A DNA stretch of 64,000 nt. It comes from Mesorhizobium sp. L-8-3. Lineage in GTDB: Bacteria > Pseudomonadota > Alphaproteobacteria > Rhizobiales > Rhizobiaceae. Of this stretch, positions 24,372 through 32,823 are shown one piece after another; position 1 is the first letter of the stretch; each line of letters begins with the position of its first letter. The position numbers and the translations under genes are program-made. The DNA lies in contig NZ_AP023262.1 in the NCBI RefSeq assembly GCF_016756615.1, positions 6,015,501 through 6,079,500 on the forward strand, in the 5' to 3' direction. The notes beneath the pieces are model-generated. The model did no database searches, was not told the DNA's origin, and saw only the letters and a list, made by a program, of their open reading frames with translations.

Positions 24372-27300
24372 CGGCGCTTGCCGGCAATTCGTGGATCCGC
24401 GCGCCGGGGCATACGCGCTGAGCGATGGCGCACAGATGCTGATGATGGGTGAGGTAGATGACCTGTCCGACCGAGGCCATCTCGCCGAACAGCCGGAAGG
24501 CCTCCTCGGCGCGGAAATCGTCGAAGGTCTCCATGATGTCGTCTGCGACAAAGGGCACAGGGCGACGCGAGGCCGCGTATTCCAGATAGCCGGCGACGCG
24601 CAGGGCCAGGTAGAGCTGGAAGCGGGTTCCCCGCGACAGGTCCGAAGCCACCTTGGAGGTCCCGTCGGCGGCCTTTGCGATCAGGATCTCGCTGTCCCTG
24701 TCCGGCTGGGTGGCCAAGCCGTCATAGGCGCCGCGGCTGATGGTGGCGAAGGCTGCCGATGCGCGTGCCATCATGGCGCTGCGATGCCGCTCGCGGTAGG
24801 TCCGCAACGCCGTCTCGGCCGCCGCCGCGCCCGCACGCAACCGGAAATAGGCCCTCGCTTTTTCCTCGATCTCCAGCAACACCAGCCGCCTTTGCTGCTC
24901 TATCCGTGCTACGGCGTCGTCGCCTCCGACCGTTTCCACGCGCTCGGCAGCCTTGCGATAGGCGATAAACAATTCGCGACTGCTCTGGTCGAGATCGTCG
25001 AAGCGCGCCTTCAGCTCGATAAACTCCCGTTCGAGCGCCGACCGGTCGGCGTCTTGGAGCAAGGCCTGCGCCGCTTCGATGGACGGCGCCCCCGTCACTT
25101 CGAGCACCTCGCGCTCGAGCCTTTCGGCCTGAAGCCGCAATTCGGCCCTCCGATCGACGGCCGCCAGTGCTTCGGCGACCTCGCCCAGCGTCTCGACGCC
25201 GAACAGTGCCGTCATCTCGCCCCCGAGCCGCGCATTCGTCGTGGCCGCGGCCTCGATCCCGGCCTTCCGCCGAGCCGCGTCATCCAGGCGTGTTCGCCTG
25301 TCGGCCAGCAGTTCCGCATCGGACTTCGCCTGCTCGACCCTGGAAACCAGGTCCCGGTAGAGGTCGATCGGCGCAGCGTCCGGCTTCAGCCCGACACGCA
25401 CCGCGAGCGCTCGCAGTTCCTCGGCAAAACAGGTCTGATCCTGCTCCATCTTGGCGATGCGGTCGGCGAGCCCCTCGCGGTCACGTAGGATCGCTTCGAG
25501 CTCGCCGAGACGTTCAAGAATCTCGCGCAGACCGGCGACGTCAGGCATCGCACCGGCGAGCCAGGTGCCGGCGCAGGCCACGGCCAGGTCCGCGTGCCAA
25601 TCCGCTTCCGCGGCCCTCGCCTCGGCCAGGGCCCTGGCACGCAGGTCCAGATCGGACTTCAGCTCGACGATGCGCTTTGCGACGGCGGAATGCTCAGCAC
25701 GCCCGTCGAGAGCCGACTGCGCCGCCGCCATCAGCATGTCGATCGATGCGTCTGGCGCGTGCCGGACGCCGGCCGACGCCAGCGCGAAGACAAGCTGTCC
25801 CGCCAGTGCCTTGCCGTCCTCCTCTGCCTCCCGAACGTCCCTTTCGGCTTGCCTCGACAGGCGCGCAACCTCGATCACCTGCTCGCGCCGCTGCAGCCAA
25901 TCTTTGAGATCCTGCAGGCCGATGTCATTCGGCAAGCCTGGCGACATCTCCTTCATCGCCGCCGCCATCTCCGCCCTCGCGGCGTGAAGCTCCGTTTCGG
26001 CGTGGGCCTTTGCCTCCAGCTTTTCCGCCAGGGCAGCTTCGATGAGCAGCAGTGACCTCGCAGCCTGATTGAGCCTTTCGACCTCGCCGGCCCTGCCGAG
26101 GCGAGCATTGGTGACGAGGTCGTCCTGGCGCAGCACGACCTCGAAGGCGTCCGCCGTCGCCTTGTCGAGGGCGCCGCGATGGATCGCCCAGGCCTCTTCG
26201 CGCGCGGCGCGCGCAACGGCGGCCTCCTGGTCGGTGACCACGCCCGATGTCCTGCCTGCCGCGTCCAACTCGCCCCTCAGGCGCCGCTCTTCCGACCGCA
26301 GGCGCTGGATTTCCTTGTCGAGCGTCGCTCCGTCGCGCGCGGCCTCATCGAGCCGCGTCGCCCAGGTCTCGATCAACGACGGTCGCGGCACCGCCATGCG
26401 CATGAGAGTATCGAGATCCCCGGTCCAGCGCCCGAGCGCCGCGATGCGCTCCGCCAGCGTATCGGCGTGCGTCGCCCGGGCCCGCTCGGCCAGCCGCCGA
26501 CGCGCAGGATGGTCACTCGCCCGCATCGCGGCCAGAGCGCCGGCCAGGGCGGCCGCCGGCGCGCCGTCGCCGCCGCCCGGATCGAGATCGATGCCCGCGT
26601 CGGTCGCACGGCTCGCGGCTTCAGCATAGGCCGCCTCGGCTCTTGCGTGTTCGCTCCGCGCGACGGCAAGCGCGGCGTCGATTCCCGAGCGCCTCTCGAC
26701 CAGATGCCGCAGCGTCCCGAGCGCGCGGGCGTCGAGCACCAGCGACGCCGGAGGCTCCCCCTCCTTGTGCAGGCTCCTGACGATCGCCGCGATGCGACGC
26801 TCCAACTCCGACAGCCGCAGCCGACGGTCGGGCAAGTCCTTTTCCGCGGTGACGTAGCGCGCACGCATGTCGCCGAGGGGCCCCAGGCGGACGGTCAGGG
26901 TGCGCGCGGCCTCGTCGACGACGATTGCACCGATCTCCCGGGAAAGGGCCTCGATCTCGGCCGACACTGCCTCGCCTCTGGCTCCCAACTCGATCTCGGC
27001 TTTTTGAAGGGCCGGCAGATCGGCATTCCAGTGGCGTGGTGGCTGGGGCAATCCGTCGAGCGTCGCGATCTCGCCGCGACGCTGGCGAAACTCGGCCAGG
27101 CGCGGCAGAATCCGGATGTGCCGCGCCACCTCGTCCATGCGCGACTGAACCGCGGCGCGGTCACGCAGGGACGCCTCGTAAAGCGCCTCCGCCGCGGCCC
27201 GCTGCTCGATGAGCCTGCCATATTCGCTTGCCAGTGTGTCGACCGTCTCGCGCTCCTGTCTGAGTGCTGCGAGCCGCGTCTTCAACTCGGTCAGTTCGCC

Positions 27301-27843
27301 GCTTCGCGCCCGGTATCGGTAGAAGCCGTCCGCTTCAGCCCGGATCCGGGCGAGCGACTGGCTGAGATGCGCAAGCCCCGCACTGGCGGAGAACAGGAGT
27401 TGTCCGAGATCGCCCTTGCTGGCCAGGATGCTCTCGCCGCCCGCCTCCAGCGAATGATCGTCGAGCGAAAACATGGTGCGATAGGATTCGCGATCCACGC
27501 CCCCCAGACCGCCGAGCACCGTGGCCTCCGGGACAGGCTGCTCGTTGCCATCGAGAAGACTGTTCAGCGGCCGTTTGATGCGGACCAGTTGCCTGGCGCC
27601 GCCATCCAGTTCCAGCAAGCCGCCGACCCGCATGCTCTGATAGGGATGGAGGAAAGCATAGCGGGTTCGCTGATCGATGCCGAACAGCAGGTCGAGATAG
27701 GCAGCGAAGGTTGTGGACTTGCCGGCCTCGTTCGGCCCGTAGATAACGTGAAGGTCCGGCCGCCCGGCCTCGGTCGGCCCGAAGTCGATGCCGAGATCGG
27801 TGAACTTGCCGTAACGCGTCAGATCGAGGCGGGAAAGCCGCAT
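24328..27843 (-). CDS. YhaN-type AAA ATPase (SbcC/Rad50-like)
   Basis: The 1171-residue protein has an N-terminal ABC/SMC head with Walker A VIYGPNEAGKSTTFAAYLDL (about residues 34-53). A long helical coiled-coil middle follows (residues about 180-970), then a C-terminal head with signature DLSRGTRFQLYLALRVAGYL and Walker B PVPFVADDIMETFDD. This is the YhaN family, which acts with a YhaO-type nuclease like SbcC with SbcD. Its start overlaps the yhaO stop by one base. The last 13 residues (RAPRVHLDAQRAL) are encoded by a palindromic repeat. Confidence 0.88.
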   Translation of the reverse strand: MRLSRLDLTRYGKFTDLGIDFGPTEAGRPDLHVIYGPNEAGKSTTFAAYLDLLFGIDQRTRYAFLHPYQSMRVGGLLELDGGARQLVRIKRPLNSLLDGNEQPVPEATVLGGLGGVDRESYRTMFSLDDHSLEAGGESILASKGDLGQLLFSASAGLAHLSQSLARIRAEADGFYRYRARSGELTELKTRLAALRQERETVDTLASEYGRLIEQRAAAEALYEASLRDRAAVQSRMDEVARHIRILPRLAEFRQRRGEIATLDGLPQPPRHWNADLPALQKAEIELGARGEAVSAEIEALSREIGAIVVDEAARTLTVRLGPLGDMRARYVTAEKDLPDRRLRLSELERRIAAIVRSLHKEGEPPASLVLDARALGTLRHLVERRSGIDAALAVARSEHARAEAAYAEAASRATDAGIDLDPGGGDGAPAAALAGALAAMRASDHPARRRLAERARATHADTLAERIAALGRWTGDLDTLMRMAVPRPSLIETWATRLDEAARDGATLDKEIQRLRSEERRLRGELDAAGRTSGVVTDQEAAVARAAREEAWAIHRGALDKATADAFEVVLRQDDLVTNARLGRAGEVERLNQAARSLLLIEAALAEKLEAKAHAETELHAARAEMAAAMKEMSPGLPNDIGLQDLKDWLQRREQVIEVARLSRQAERDVREAEEDGKALAGQLVFALASAGVRHAPDASIDMLMAAAQSALDGRAEHSAVAKRIVELKSDLDLRARALAEARAAEADWHADLAVACAGTWLAGAMPDVAGLREILERLGELEAILRDREGLADRIAKMEQDQTCFAEELRALAVRVGLKPDAAPIDLYRDLVSRVEQAKSDAELLADRRTRLDDAARRKAGIEAAATTNARLGGEMTALFGVETLGEVAEALAAVDRRAELRLQAERLEREVLEVTGAPSIEAAQALLQDADRSALEREFIELKARFDDLDQSSRELFIAYRKAAERVETVGGDDAVARIEQQRRLVLLEIEEKARAYFRLRAGAAAAETALRTYRERHRSAMMARASAAFATISRGAYDGLATQPDRDSEILIAKAADGTSKVASDLSRGTRFQLYLALRVAGYLEYAASRRPVPFVADDIMETFDDFRAEEAFRLFGEMASVGQVIYLTHHQHLCAIAQRVCPGARIHELPASAARAPRVHLDAQRAL

Positions 27844-29120
27844 CAGGCTTGGACTTTTTCCTCGCCTGCGGGTCGCAGGCGCGCCAGAACTTCCTCTGCG
27901 CCTTCCCTGCCGAGTTCGGCGAGCACACCCCGGAACGTCGCCTCGTCGTCACCGAACATGTCGCGGCATTCCGCCGGCAACTGCCCGCGCAATTCTTCCG
28001 CGATCTCGATCAGGGCGGCCTCATATGCCGGGTCGACCATGATTTCTTCGGCGATCAGGCGGTCAAGTTCGGTGAGCGGATCGCCGGGCTGGACCGCACC
28101 GCTTTCCGGCATGGTGCAGGCGATGTCGAGTTTCTCGATCCAGGTCCTGCCTATGCCCGAGGCCCTGTCATCGGCTTCGGCCTTGAGCATGTCGGCGTCA
28201 CGCCGGATGCGCCATGCAAGCGGCGTCGCCCCGGAGACCGACAGCCGGGCCACCAGATGCTGGGAGCGAGCACGCTCGCGGACGGTCGCCAGCTTCTTCT
28301 CGATCGCCAGGACGACGCCGCGCCAGTCCTCTGCCCCGCTCACGTCGACCTCGATGCGATCGAACTCGGCAACGCTGGTGAGCCGCTCCTCCAGACTGAT
28401 CGAGCGGTCGTCGCCGACCGTGACCAGCGTGACGGATTTGGGGCCAGCCTCACCGATATCGCGGCCCTGGGGCATGCCGGGCATGACGATAGCGCAGGCA
28501 CCCTCCGTCACGGACCGCTTATGGATATGACCCAACGCCCAGTAGTGGAAGCCAGCAGCGCCGAGATCGCCCGCGCTGCAGGGAGCATAGCGGTCATGGC
28601 CCGACGCGCCGCCGAGGCTCGTATGCATCAGCCCGATATTCACCGCGCCCTCGACAGGCGACCTGTATTTGCCAAGCAGGCTTTCCGGCGCATGCGACTG
28701 CGCGAAGCTCAGCCCATGGATGGCGACGGGAAAGCTGCCGCCCGGCCGTTCGACCTCGATGACGTCGGCGCGGCCTCCGAAGACCTTCACGCTTTCGGGA
28801 AACATCAGTTCCCTTGTGATGCGGGAGATCGCGTCGTGATTGCCGCGGATCACATAGACCTCAATGCCCGCCACGTGCAGCCGGCGAATCTGGTCTGCGA
28901 GGAAACGGGCCGTCTTCATCGAGGTCTGGTCGCCGTCATAGAGATCGCCCGCCAGAAGCAGCGCGTCGACCTGTTCCTCGATGCAGAGATCGACAATGTT
29001 GACCAGCGCACGCCGTGTCGCGTCGCCGACCAGCCCGGCGAGGTCGGGATCACGCAACGCCAGGGATTTCAGCGGCGAATCCAGATGGATGTCGGCGGCA
29101 TGCACGAATCTGTAGACCAT
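27843..29120 (-). CDS. YhaO-type metallophosphoesterase (SbcD/Mre11-like)
   Basis: The 425-residue protein has all calcineurin-like phosphoesterase motifs: VHAADIHLDSP (motif I), LLAGDLYDGDQ (II), YVIRGNHDA (III), LMHTSLGG (IV) and WALGHIHKR (V). YhaO proteins are the nuclease partners of YhaN ATPases. The start at 29120 has ggaagg upstream and removes a non-homologous N-terminal extension. Stop and start overlap by one base (TGATG), so stoichiometric synthesis with YhaN is likely. The pair probably processes DNA ends, as Mre11-Rad50 complexes do. Confidence 0.9.
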   Translation of the reverse strand: MVYRFVHAADIHLDSPLKSLALRDPDLAGLVGDATRRALVNIVDLCIEEQVDALLLAGDLYDGDQTSMKTARFLADQIRRLHVAGIEVYVIRGNHDAISRITRELMFPESVKVFGGRADVIEVERPGGSFPVAIHGLSFAQSHAPESLLGKYRSPVEGAVNIGLMHTSLGGASGHDRYAPCSAGDLGAAGFHYWALGHIHKRSVTEGACAIVMPGMPQGRDIGEAGPKSVTLVTVGDDRSISLEERLTSVAEFDRIEVDVSGAEDWRGVVLAIEKKLATVRERARSQHLVARLSVSGATPLAWRIRRDADMLKAEADDRASGIGRTWIEKLDIACTMPESGAVQPGDPLTELDRLIAEEIMVDPAYEAALIEIAEELRGQLPAECRDMFGDDEATFRGVLAELGREGAEEVLARLRPAGEEKVQA

Positions 29121-29336
29121 CGGCTTCCTTCCAGCGGTCCTGAACCCTGTCCGCCGGCTAGCGCGTCGGCCGGAGGTGCTCCGAAGGCGGCGCGAGCCGC
29201 GGCACAAGGACAGACGTCTACCGACAAGACTGATTCGTGTGGCGGCGGCAAGGCTCGCCACGGCGGCGAGGCCAATAGTCCCAGCTAAATGATGTAACGG
29301 CCGCGTCTCGGGCGTGCCAGGGGCGCCTGATGATGG

Positions 29337-30251
29337 TCAGTGCGGGAATTCGAGCCCCATCTCGCGATAGCGTTCGGGATCGTCTCCCCAGTTCTCGCGC
29401 ACCTTCACGAACAGGAAGAGATGCACCTTTTGCTCCAGGATTTCGCCGATCTCCTTGCGCGCGGCCTCGCCGATGGCGCGGATCGTCTCGCCCTTGTGGC
29501 CGAGCACGATCTTCTTCTGGCTGTCTCGCTCGACATAGATGACCTGCTCGATGCGAACCGAGCCGTCTTTCTTCTCCTCCCATTTCTCGGTCTCGACATG
29601 GGAGGAGTAGGGCAATTCCTGATGGAGGCGCAGATAGAGCTTCTCGCGGGTGATCTCCGCCGCGAGCTGCCGCATCGGCAGGTCGGAAATCTGGTCCTCG
29701 GGATAGAACCAGGGGCCCTCCGGAAGTCTCGCCGCCAGGAAGTCGAGCAGATCCCGGCAGCCCGATCCGGTCAGTGCCGAGATCATGAAAGTGCGCTCGA
29801 AGGCGACCCGCTGGTTGGCGTCCGATGTCAGCTTGAGCAACGCCTCCGGCTTGACGCGGTCCACCTTGTTGAGGATCAGAATCTTCGGCTGGCCAACATC
29901 TGCTAGGCTTTCCAGCATCGCTTCGGCGTCACCCTTGATGCCGCGCTCGGCATCGATCAGCACCAGCACGAGATCGGCATCCTTCGCACCGCCCCAGGCC
30001 GTGGTGACCATGGCCTTGTCGAGCCGGCGGCGCGGGCGGAAGATGCCTGGGGTGTCGACGAAGACGATCTGGGTCCGGTCGTGGGTTGCGATCCCGCGCA
30101 CGATGGCGCGCGTCGTCTGCACCTTGTGGGTGACGATCGATACTTTCGCGCCGACCAGTTGATTGACCAGCGTCGATTTGCCGGCATTGGGCGCGCCGAT
30201 CAGCGCCACGAAGCCCGAACGTGTCGGCCGTTCGTCCGATGTCTCGCTCAT
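29337..30251 (-). CDS. era: GTPase Era
   Basis: The 304-residue protein has GTPase motifs GAPNAGKST (G1), FVDTPGIF (G3) and ILNKVDRV (G4) and a C-terminal KH domain with KIVLGHKGETIRAIGEAARK. Era binds the 3' end of 16S rRNA and is needed for 30S assembly. It overlaps rnc by four bases. No gene follows directly on the same strand; 216 bp separate it from yhaO. Confidence 0.97.
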   Translation of the reverse strand: MSETSDERPTRSGFVALIGAPNAGKSTLVNQLVGAKVSIVTHKVQTTRAIVRGIATHDRTQIVFVDTPGIFRPRRRLDKAMVTTAWGGAKDADLVLVLIDAERGIKGDAEAMLESLADVGQPKILILNKVDRVKPEALLKLTSDANQRVAFERTFMISALTGSGCRDLLDFLAARLPEGPWFYPEDQISDLPMRQLAAEITREKLYLRLHQELPYSSHVETEKWEEKKDGSVRIEQVIYVERDSQKKIVLGHKGETIRAIGEAARKEIGEILEQKVHLFLFVKVRENWGDDPERYREMGLEFPH

Positions 30252-30964
30252 GCGTCCTCTCCCACGCTCCAGACGCCCTCGCGGACCAGCACTGCGGCCG
30301 CAGCGGCCTGCTCGGCCTCGCGCTTGGAACGTCCCGTGGCGACCGCCGGCTCATAGCTCCCGACGCACACGCTGATGGTGAAGACAGGGTCGTGGTCGGG
30401 ACCTTCCCGCCCCTCGATCGTGTAGACAGGAGGTTCGCCGGACACCTGATGGGCCCATTCCTGAAGTTCGGTCTTGGGGTCGCGCCGGGCCGCCACGGCC
30501 GAGCGCGAACGCGGCTCCCAATAGCGCAGGATGAAGCGCTTCGCAGCTTCCAGCCCGCCTTCGAGATAGATCGCGGCGATCAGCGCCTCCAGCGCGTCGG
30601 CACGGATGTTGACGCGCTTGCTGCCCGCGAGCCTGCGGATCTCGCTTCCGGTATGGATCAAATCGGTGAGGCCGATCTCGTCGGCAATCTCGGCCAGCGT
30701 GTCGGCATTGACCAGCGCATTGAGGCGCAGCGACAGCTCGCCCTCGGGTGCGTCCGGAAACGTGCCGAAAACGAAGTCGGCGATGACGAGGCCGAGCACC
30801 CGGTCGCCCAGGAACTCCATGCGCTCATAATCGACGCCCTTGCTGTGGCGCGCGCTGGCATGGGTCAGGGCTCGCCGAAGCCGGTCGAAATCCTGGAACA
30901 GATGACCGGTCGGCCCGGCCAGCGCTCGGGCCAGGGCTTCACCGGTCAGCTTTTTCGTGGCCAT
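30248..30964 (-). CDS. rnc: Ribonuclease III
   Basis: The 238-residue protein has the RNase III signature ERMEFLGDRVLGLVIADF with catalytic Asp/Glu near residues 45-52, a second acidic site in ALEALIAAIYLEGG, and a C-terminal double-stranded RNA-binding domain (ELQEWAHQ...GRSKREAEQAAAAAVL). It processes rRNA and dsRNA. Coupled to era by a four-base overlap and 13 bp after lepB. Confidence 0.97.
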   Translation of the reverse strand: MATKKLTGEALARALAGPTGHLFQDFDRLRRALTHASARHSKGVDYERMEFLGDRVLGLVIADFVFGTFPDAPEGELSLRLNALVNADTLAEIADEIGLTDLIHTGSEIRRLAGSKRVNIRADALEALIAAIYLEGGLEAAKRFILRYWEPRSRSAVAARRDPKTELQEWAHQVSGEPPVYTIEGREGPDHDPVFTISVCVGSYEPAVATGRSKREAEQAAAAAVLVREGVWSVGEDA

Positions 30965-30977
30965 GGTGCCGCCTTGA

Positions 30978-31727
30978 TCAATGCACCGATGTGAACAGGC
31001 GCGACAGGCGCAGCGAACTCGGCCAACGCCAGACCTCCAACGGGCTCGCGCCGTCGGCGATGGAGAAGAAGATGATGTTTGCGCGTCCGACGAGATTGTC
31101 CTCGGGCACGTAGCCCACTGTGAAACGGCTGTCGGTCGAATTGTCGCGATTGTCGCCCATCATGAAGTAGTGGCCCGGCGGCACCACGAACTCGCGCGTG
31201 TTGTCGCCGATCGAGTTCGGCGTCAGATCGAGCGTGTCGTAGGTGACCCCGTTGGGCAGCGTCTCGCGATAGACGTCGACCGGACGGTCGACCTCGGTGA
31301 CATCAGGATTGTCGATCTGGCCGACCTTCACGCGCGGCACGGCGACATCGTTGATGAACAGCTGGCCGTCCTTCATCTGGATGCGATCGCCCGGCAGGCC
31401 GACCACACGCTTGATGTAGTCGAGCGAAGGGTTCGGCGGGAACTTGAAGACGACGACGTCGCCGCGCTCGGGCGCGCTGTCCCAGATCCGCCCCGAGAAC
31501 AGGTTCGGCGAGAACGGCAGCGAATAGCGCGAATAGCCGTAAGCCCATTTGGTGACGAACAGATAGTCGCCTTCGAGCAAGGTCGGGCGCATCGACCCCG
31601 ACGGGATCGAGAAGGGCTGGAACAGGAGCGTGCGGATGACCAGGGCCAGCAGCAGCGCCTGGACGATGACGCTTACGGTTTCCCCAAGCCCGCCGGATTT
31701 CTTCTGGGATTTTTCTGCCACGCTCAT
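30978..31727 (-). CDS. lepB: Signal peptidase I
   Basis: The 249-residue protein (start MSVAEKSQKKSGGLG) has an N-terminal membrane helix (VSVIVQALLLALVIRTLLF). Catalytic Ser lies in PFSIPSGSMRPTLLEGDYLF, catalytic Lys in LDYIKRVVGLPGDRIQMKDG, and box E is GDNRDNSTDSR. It cleaves signal peptides at the periplasmic face. A longer N-terminus exists in frame but the chosen start precedes the typical cytoplasmic segment. Upstream acpS is separated by 90 bp. Confidence 0.96.
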   Translation of the reverse strand: MSVAEKSQKKSGGLGETVSVIVQALLLALVIRTLLFQPFSIPSGSMRPTLLEGDYLFVTKWAYGYSRYSLPFSPNLFSGRIWDSAPERGDVVVFKFPPNPSLDYIKRVVGLPGDRIQMKDGQLFINDVAVPRVKVGQIDNPDVTEVDRPVDVYRETLPNGVTYDTLDLTPNSIGDNTREFVVPPGHYFMMGDNRDNSTDSRFTVGYVPEDNLVGRANIIFFSIADGASPLEVWRWPSSLRLSRLFTSVH

Positions 31728-31817
31728 GTCGTCCTCAATTCGGTCGGTCCGTCTTATCGGCTTGCGCGCCCGCGGGCAACGGTGGGCGCGCGCCCAGAAG
31801 CGCCCCAACCGTGGCGG

Positions 31818-32219
31818 TTATTCGACGCGCAGCGCCTCGATGATCACAAATGCCTGAGCGAGCGGGTAGTCATCCGTTATGGTCAGATGGATGACCGGTC
31901 GCGAACCCGGCGGCAGCATCTTCTCCAGCCGAGCCGCCGCGCCGTTCGTCAGGCGCATCGTCGGCTTGCCGCCGGGCTGGTTCACCACCCCCATGTCACG
32001 CCAGAACACGCCGCCGGCCATACCGGTGCCCAACGCCTTGGCGCAGGCCTCCTTGGCGGCGAAGCGCTTCGCATAGGAGGCCGCGCGCTGCTTGCGGCCT
32101 TCCGAACGCGCACGCTCGACCTCGGTGTAGATGCGCGCGATGAAACGCTCCCCGTGACGTTCCAGCGACTTCTCGATGCGGCGGATGTCGATCAGGTCGC
32201 TGCCTATGCCGATGATCAT
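31818..32219 (-). CDS. acpS: Holo-[acyl-carrier-protein] synthase
   Basis: The 133-residue protein carries MIIGIGSDLIDIRRIE (Mg2+-binding Asp8) and KRFAAKEACAKALGTG (Glu of the second metal contact), typical of AcpS-type phosphopantetheinyl transferases. It transfers the 4'-phosphopantetheine from CoA to ACP. It follows pyrE by 13 bp on the same strand. Confidence 0.96.
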   Translation of the reverse strand: MIIGIGSDLIDIRRIEKSLERHGERFIARIYTEVERARSEGRKQRAASYAKRFAAKEACAKALGTGMAGGVFWRDMGVVNQPGGKPTMRLTNGAAARLEKMLPPGSRPVIHLTITDDYPLAQAFVIIEALRVE

Positions 32220-32232
32220 TCGGGACGGCCCG

Positions 32233-32811
32233 TCATATGTTGCGGCTGCCCGGCTTCACCGGCGGGATCTTCGCCAGTTCGGGCGGCAGCCGGTCGGCCG
32301 GATAGGCCGGCACTTCATATTCGGCAAGCGCGATCAGCGGCACGCCGATATCGGCCTTGCCGGCGGACCGGTCGATGATACAGGCCGCCGCCGGCACCTC
32401 GGCTCCGAGCTCGCGAAGACAATCGATCGTCTCGCGGATCGACAGGCCTGTCGTCACGATGTCCTCGACGATGACGACGCGTGCGCCCTTGGCGATGTCG
32501 AAACGCCGCAGCCGGAACACGCCGCCCTCGCGCTCGACCCAGATCGCCGGAACGCCGAGATGCCGGGATGTCTCATAGGCAGGAATGAGGCCCCCGATCG
32601 CCGGTCCGACGACATAGTCGATGGGGCCGGCGACCTTTTGGCTGATCTTCGCCGCTAGCGCCCGACATAGCTTTTCGGTCTTGTCCGCATGCATGAAGAC
32701 TCGCGCCTTCTGCAGGAACACGGGGCTGCGCAGGCCCGAGGTCAGGATGAAGTGCCCCTCCAGCACGGCGCCTGCCTCGCGAAAGATCTCGAGCACTTCG
32801 TCTGTCGTCAT
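32233..32811 (-). CDS. pyrE: Orotate phosphoribosyltransferase
   Basis: The 192-residue protein has the PRPP-binding motif RVVIVEDIVTTGLSIRETI and the orotate site KARVFMHADKTEKL. It makes OMP from orotate and PRPP in de novo pyrimidine synthesis. It follows the (p)ppGpp synthetase gene by 12 bp. With the dihydroorotase-family gene at 3.9-5.2 kb it gives two pyrimidine steps in the window. Confidence 0.95.
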   Translation of the reverse strand: MTTDEVLEIFREAGAVLEGHFILTSGLRSPVFLQKARVFMHADKTEKLCRALAAKISQKVAGPIDYVVGPAIGGLIPAYETSRHLGVPAIWVEREGGVFRLRRFDIAKGARVVIVEDIVTTGLSIRETIDCLRELGAEVPAAACIIDRSAGKADIGVPLIALAEYEVPAYPADRLPPELAKIPPVKPGSRNI

Positions 32812-32823
32812 CCTGTCCCCTTC

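Noticed and set aside
26179..28530. Long plus-strand open frame (783 codons) opposite yhaN and yhaO
   Set aside because: It lies antisense to two genes with clear motifs; high G+C leaves the opposite frame open by chance, and it has no recognisable domain.
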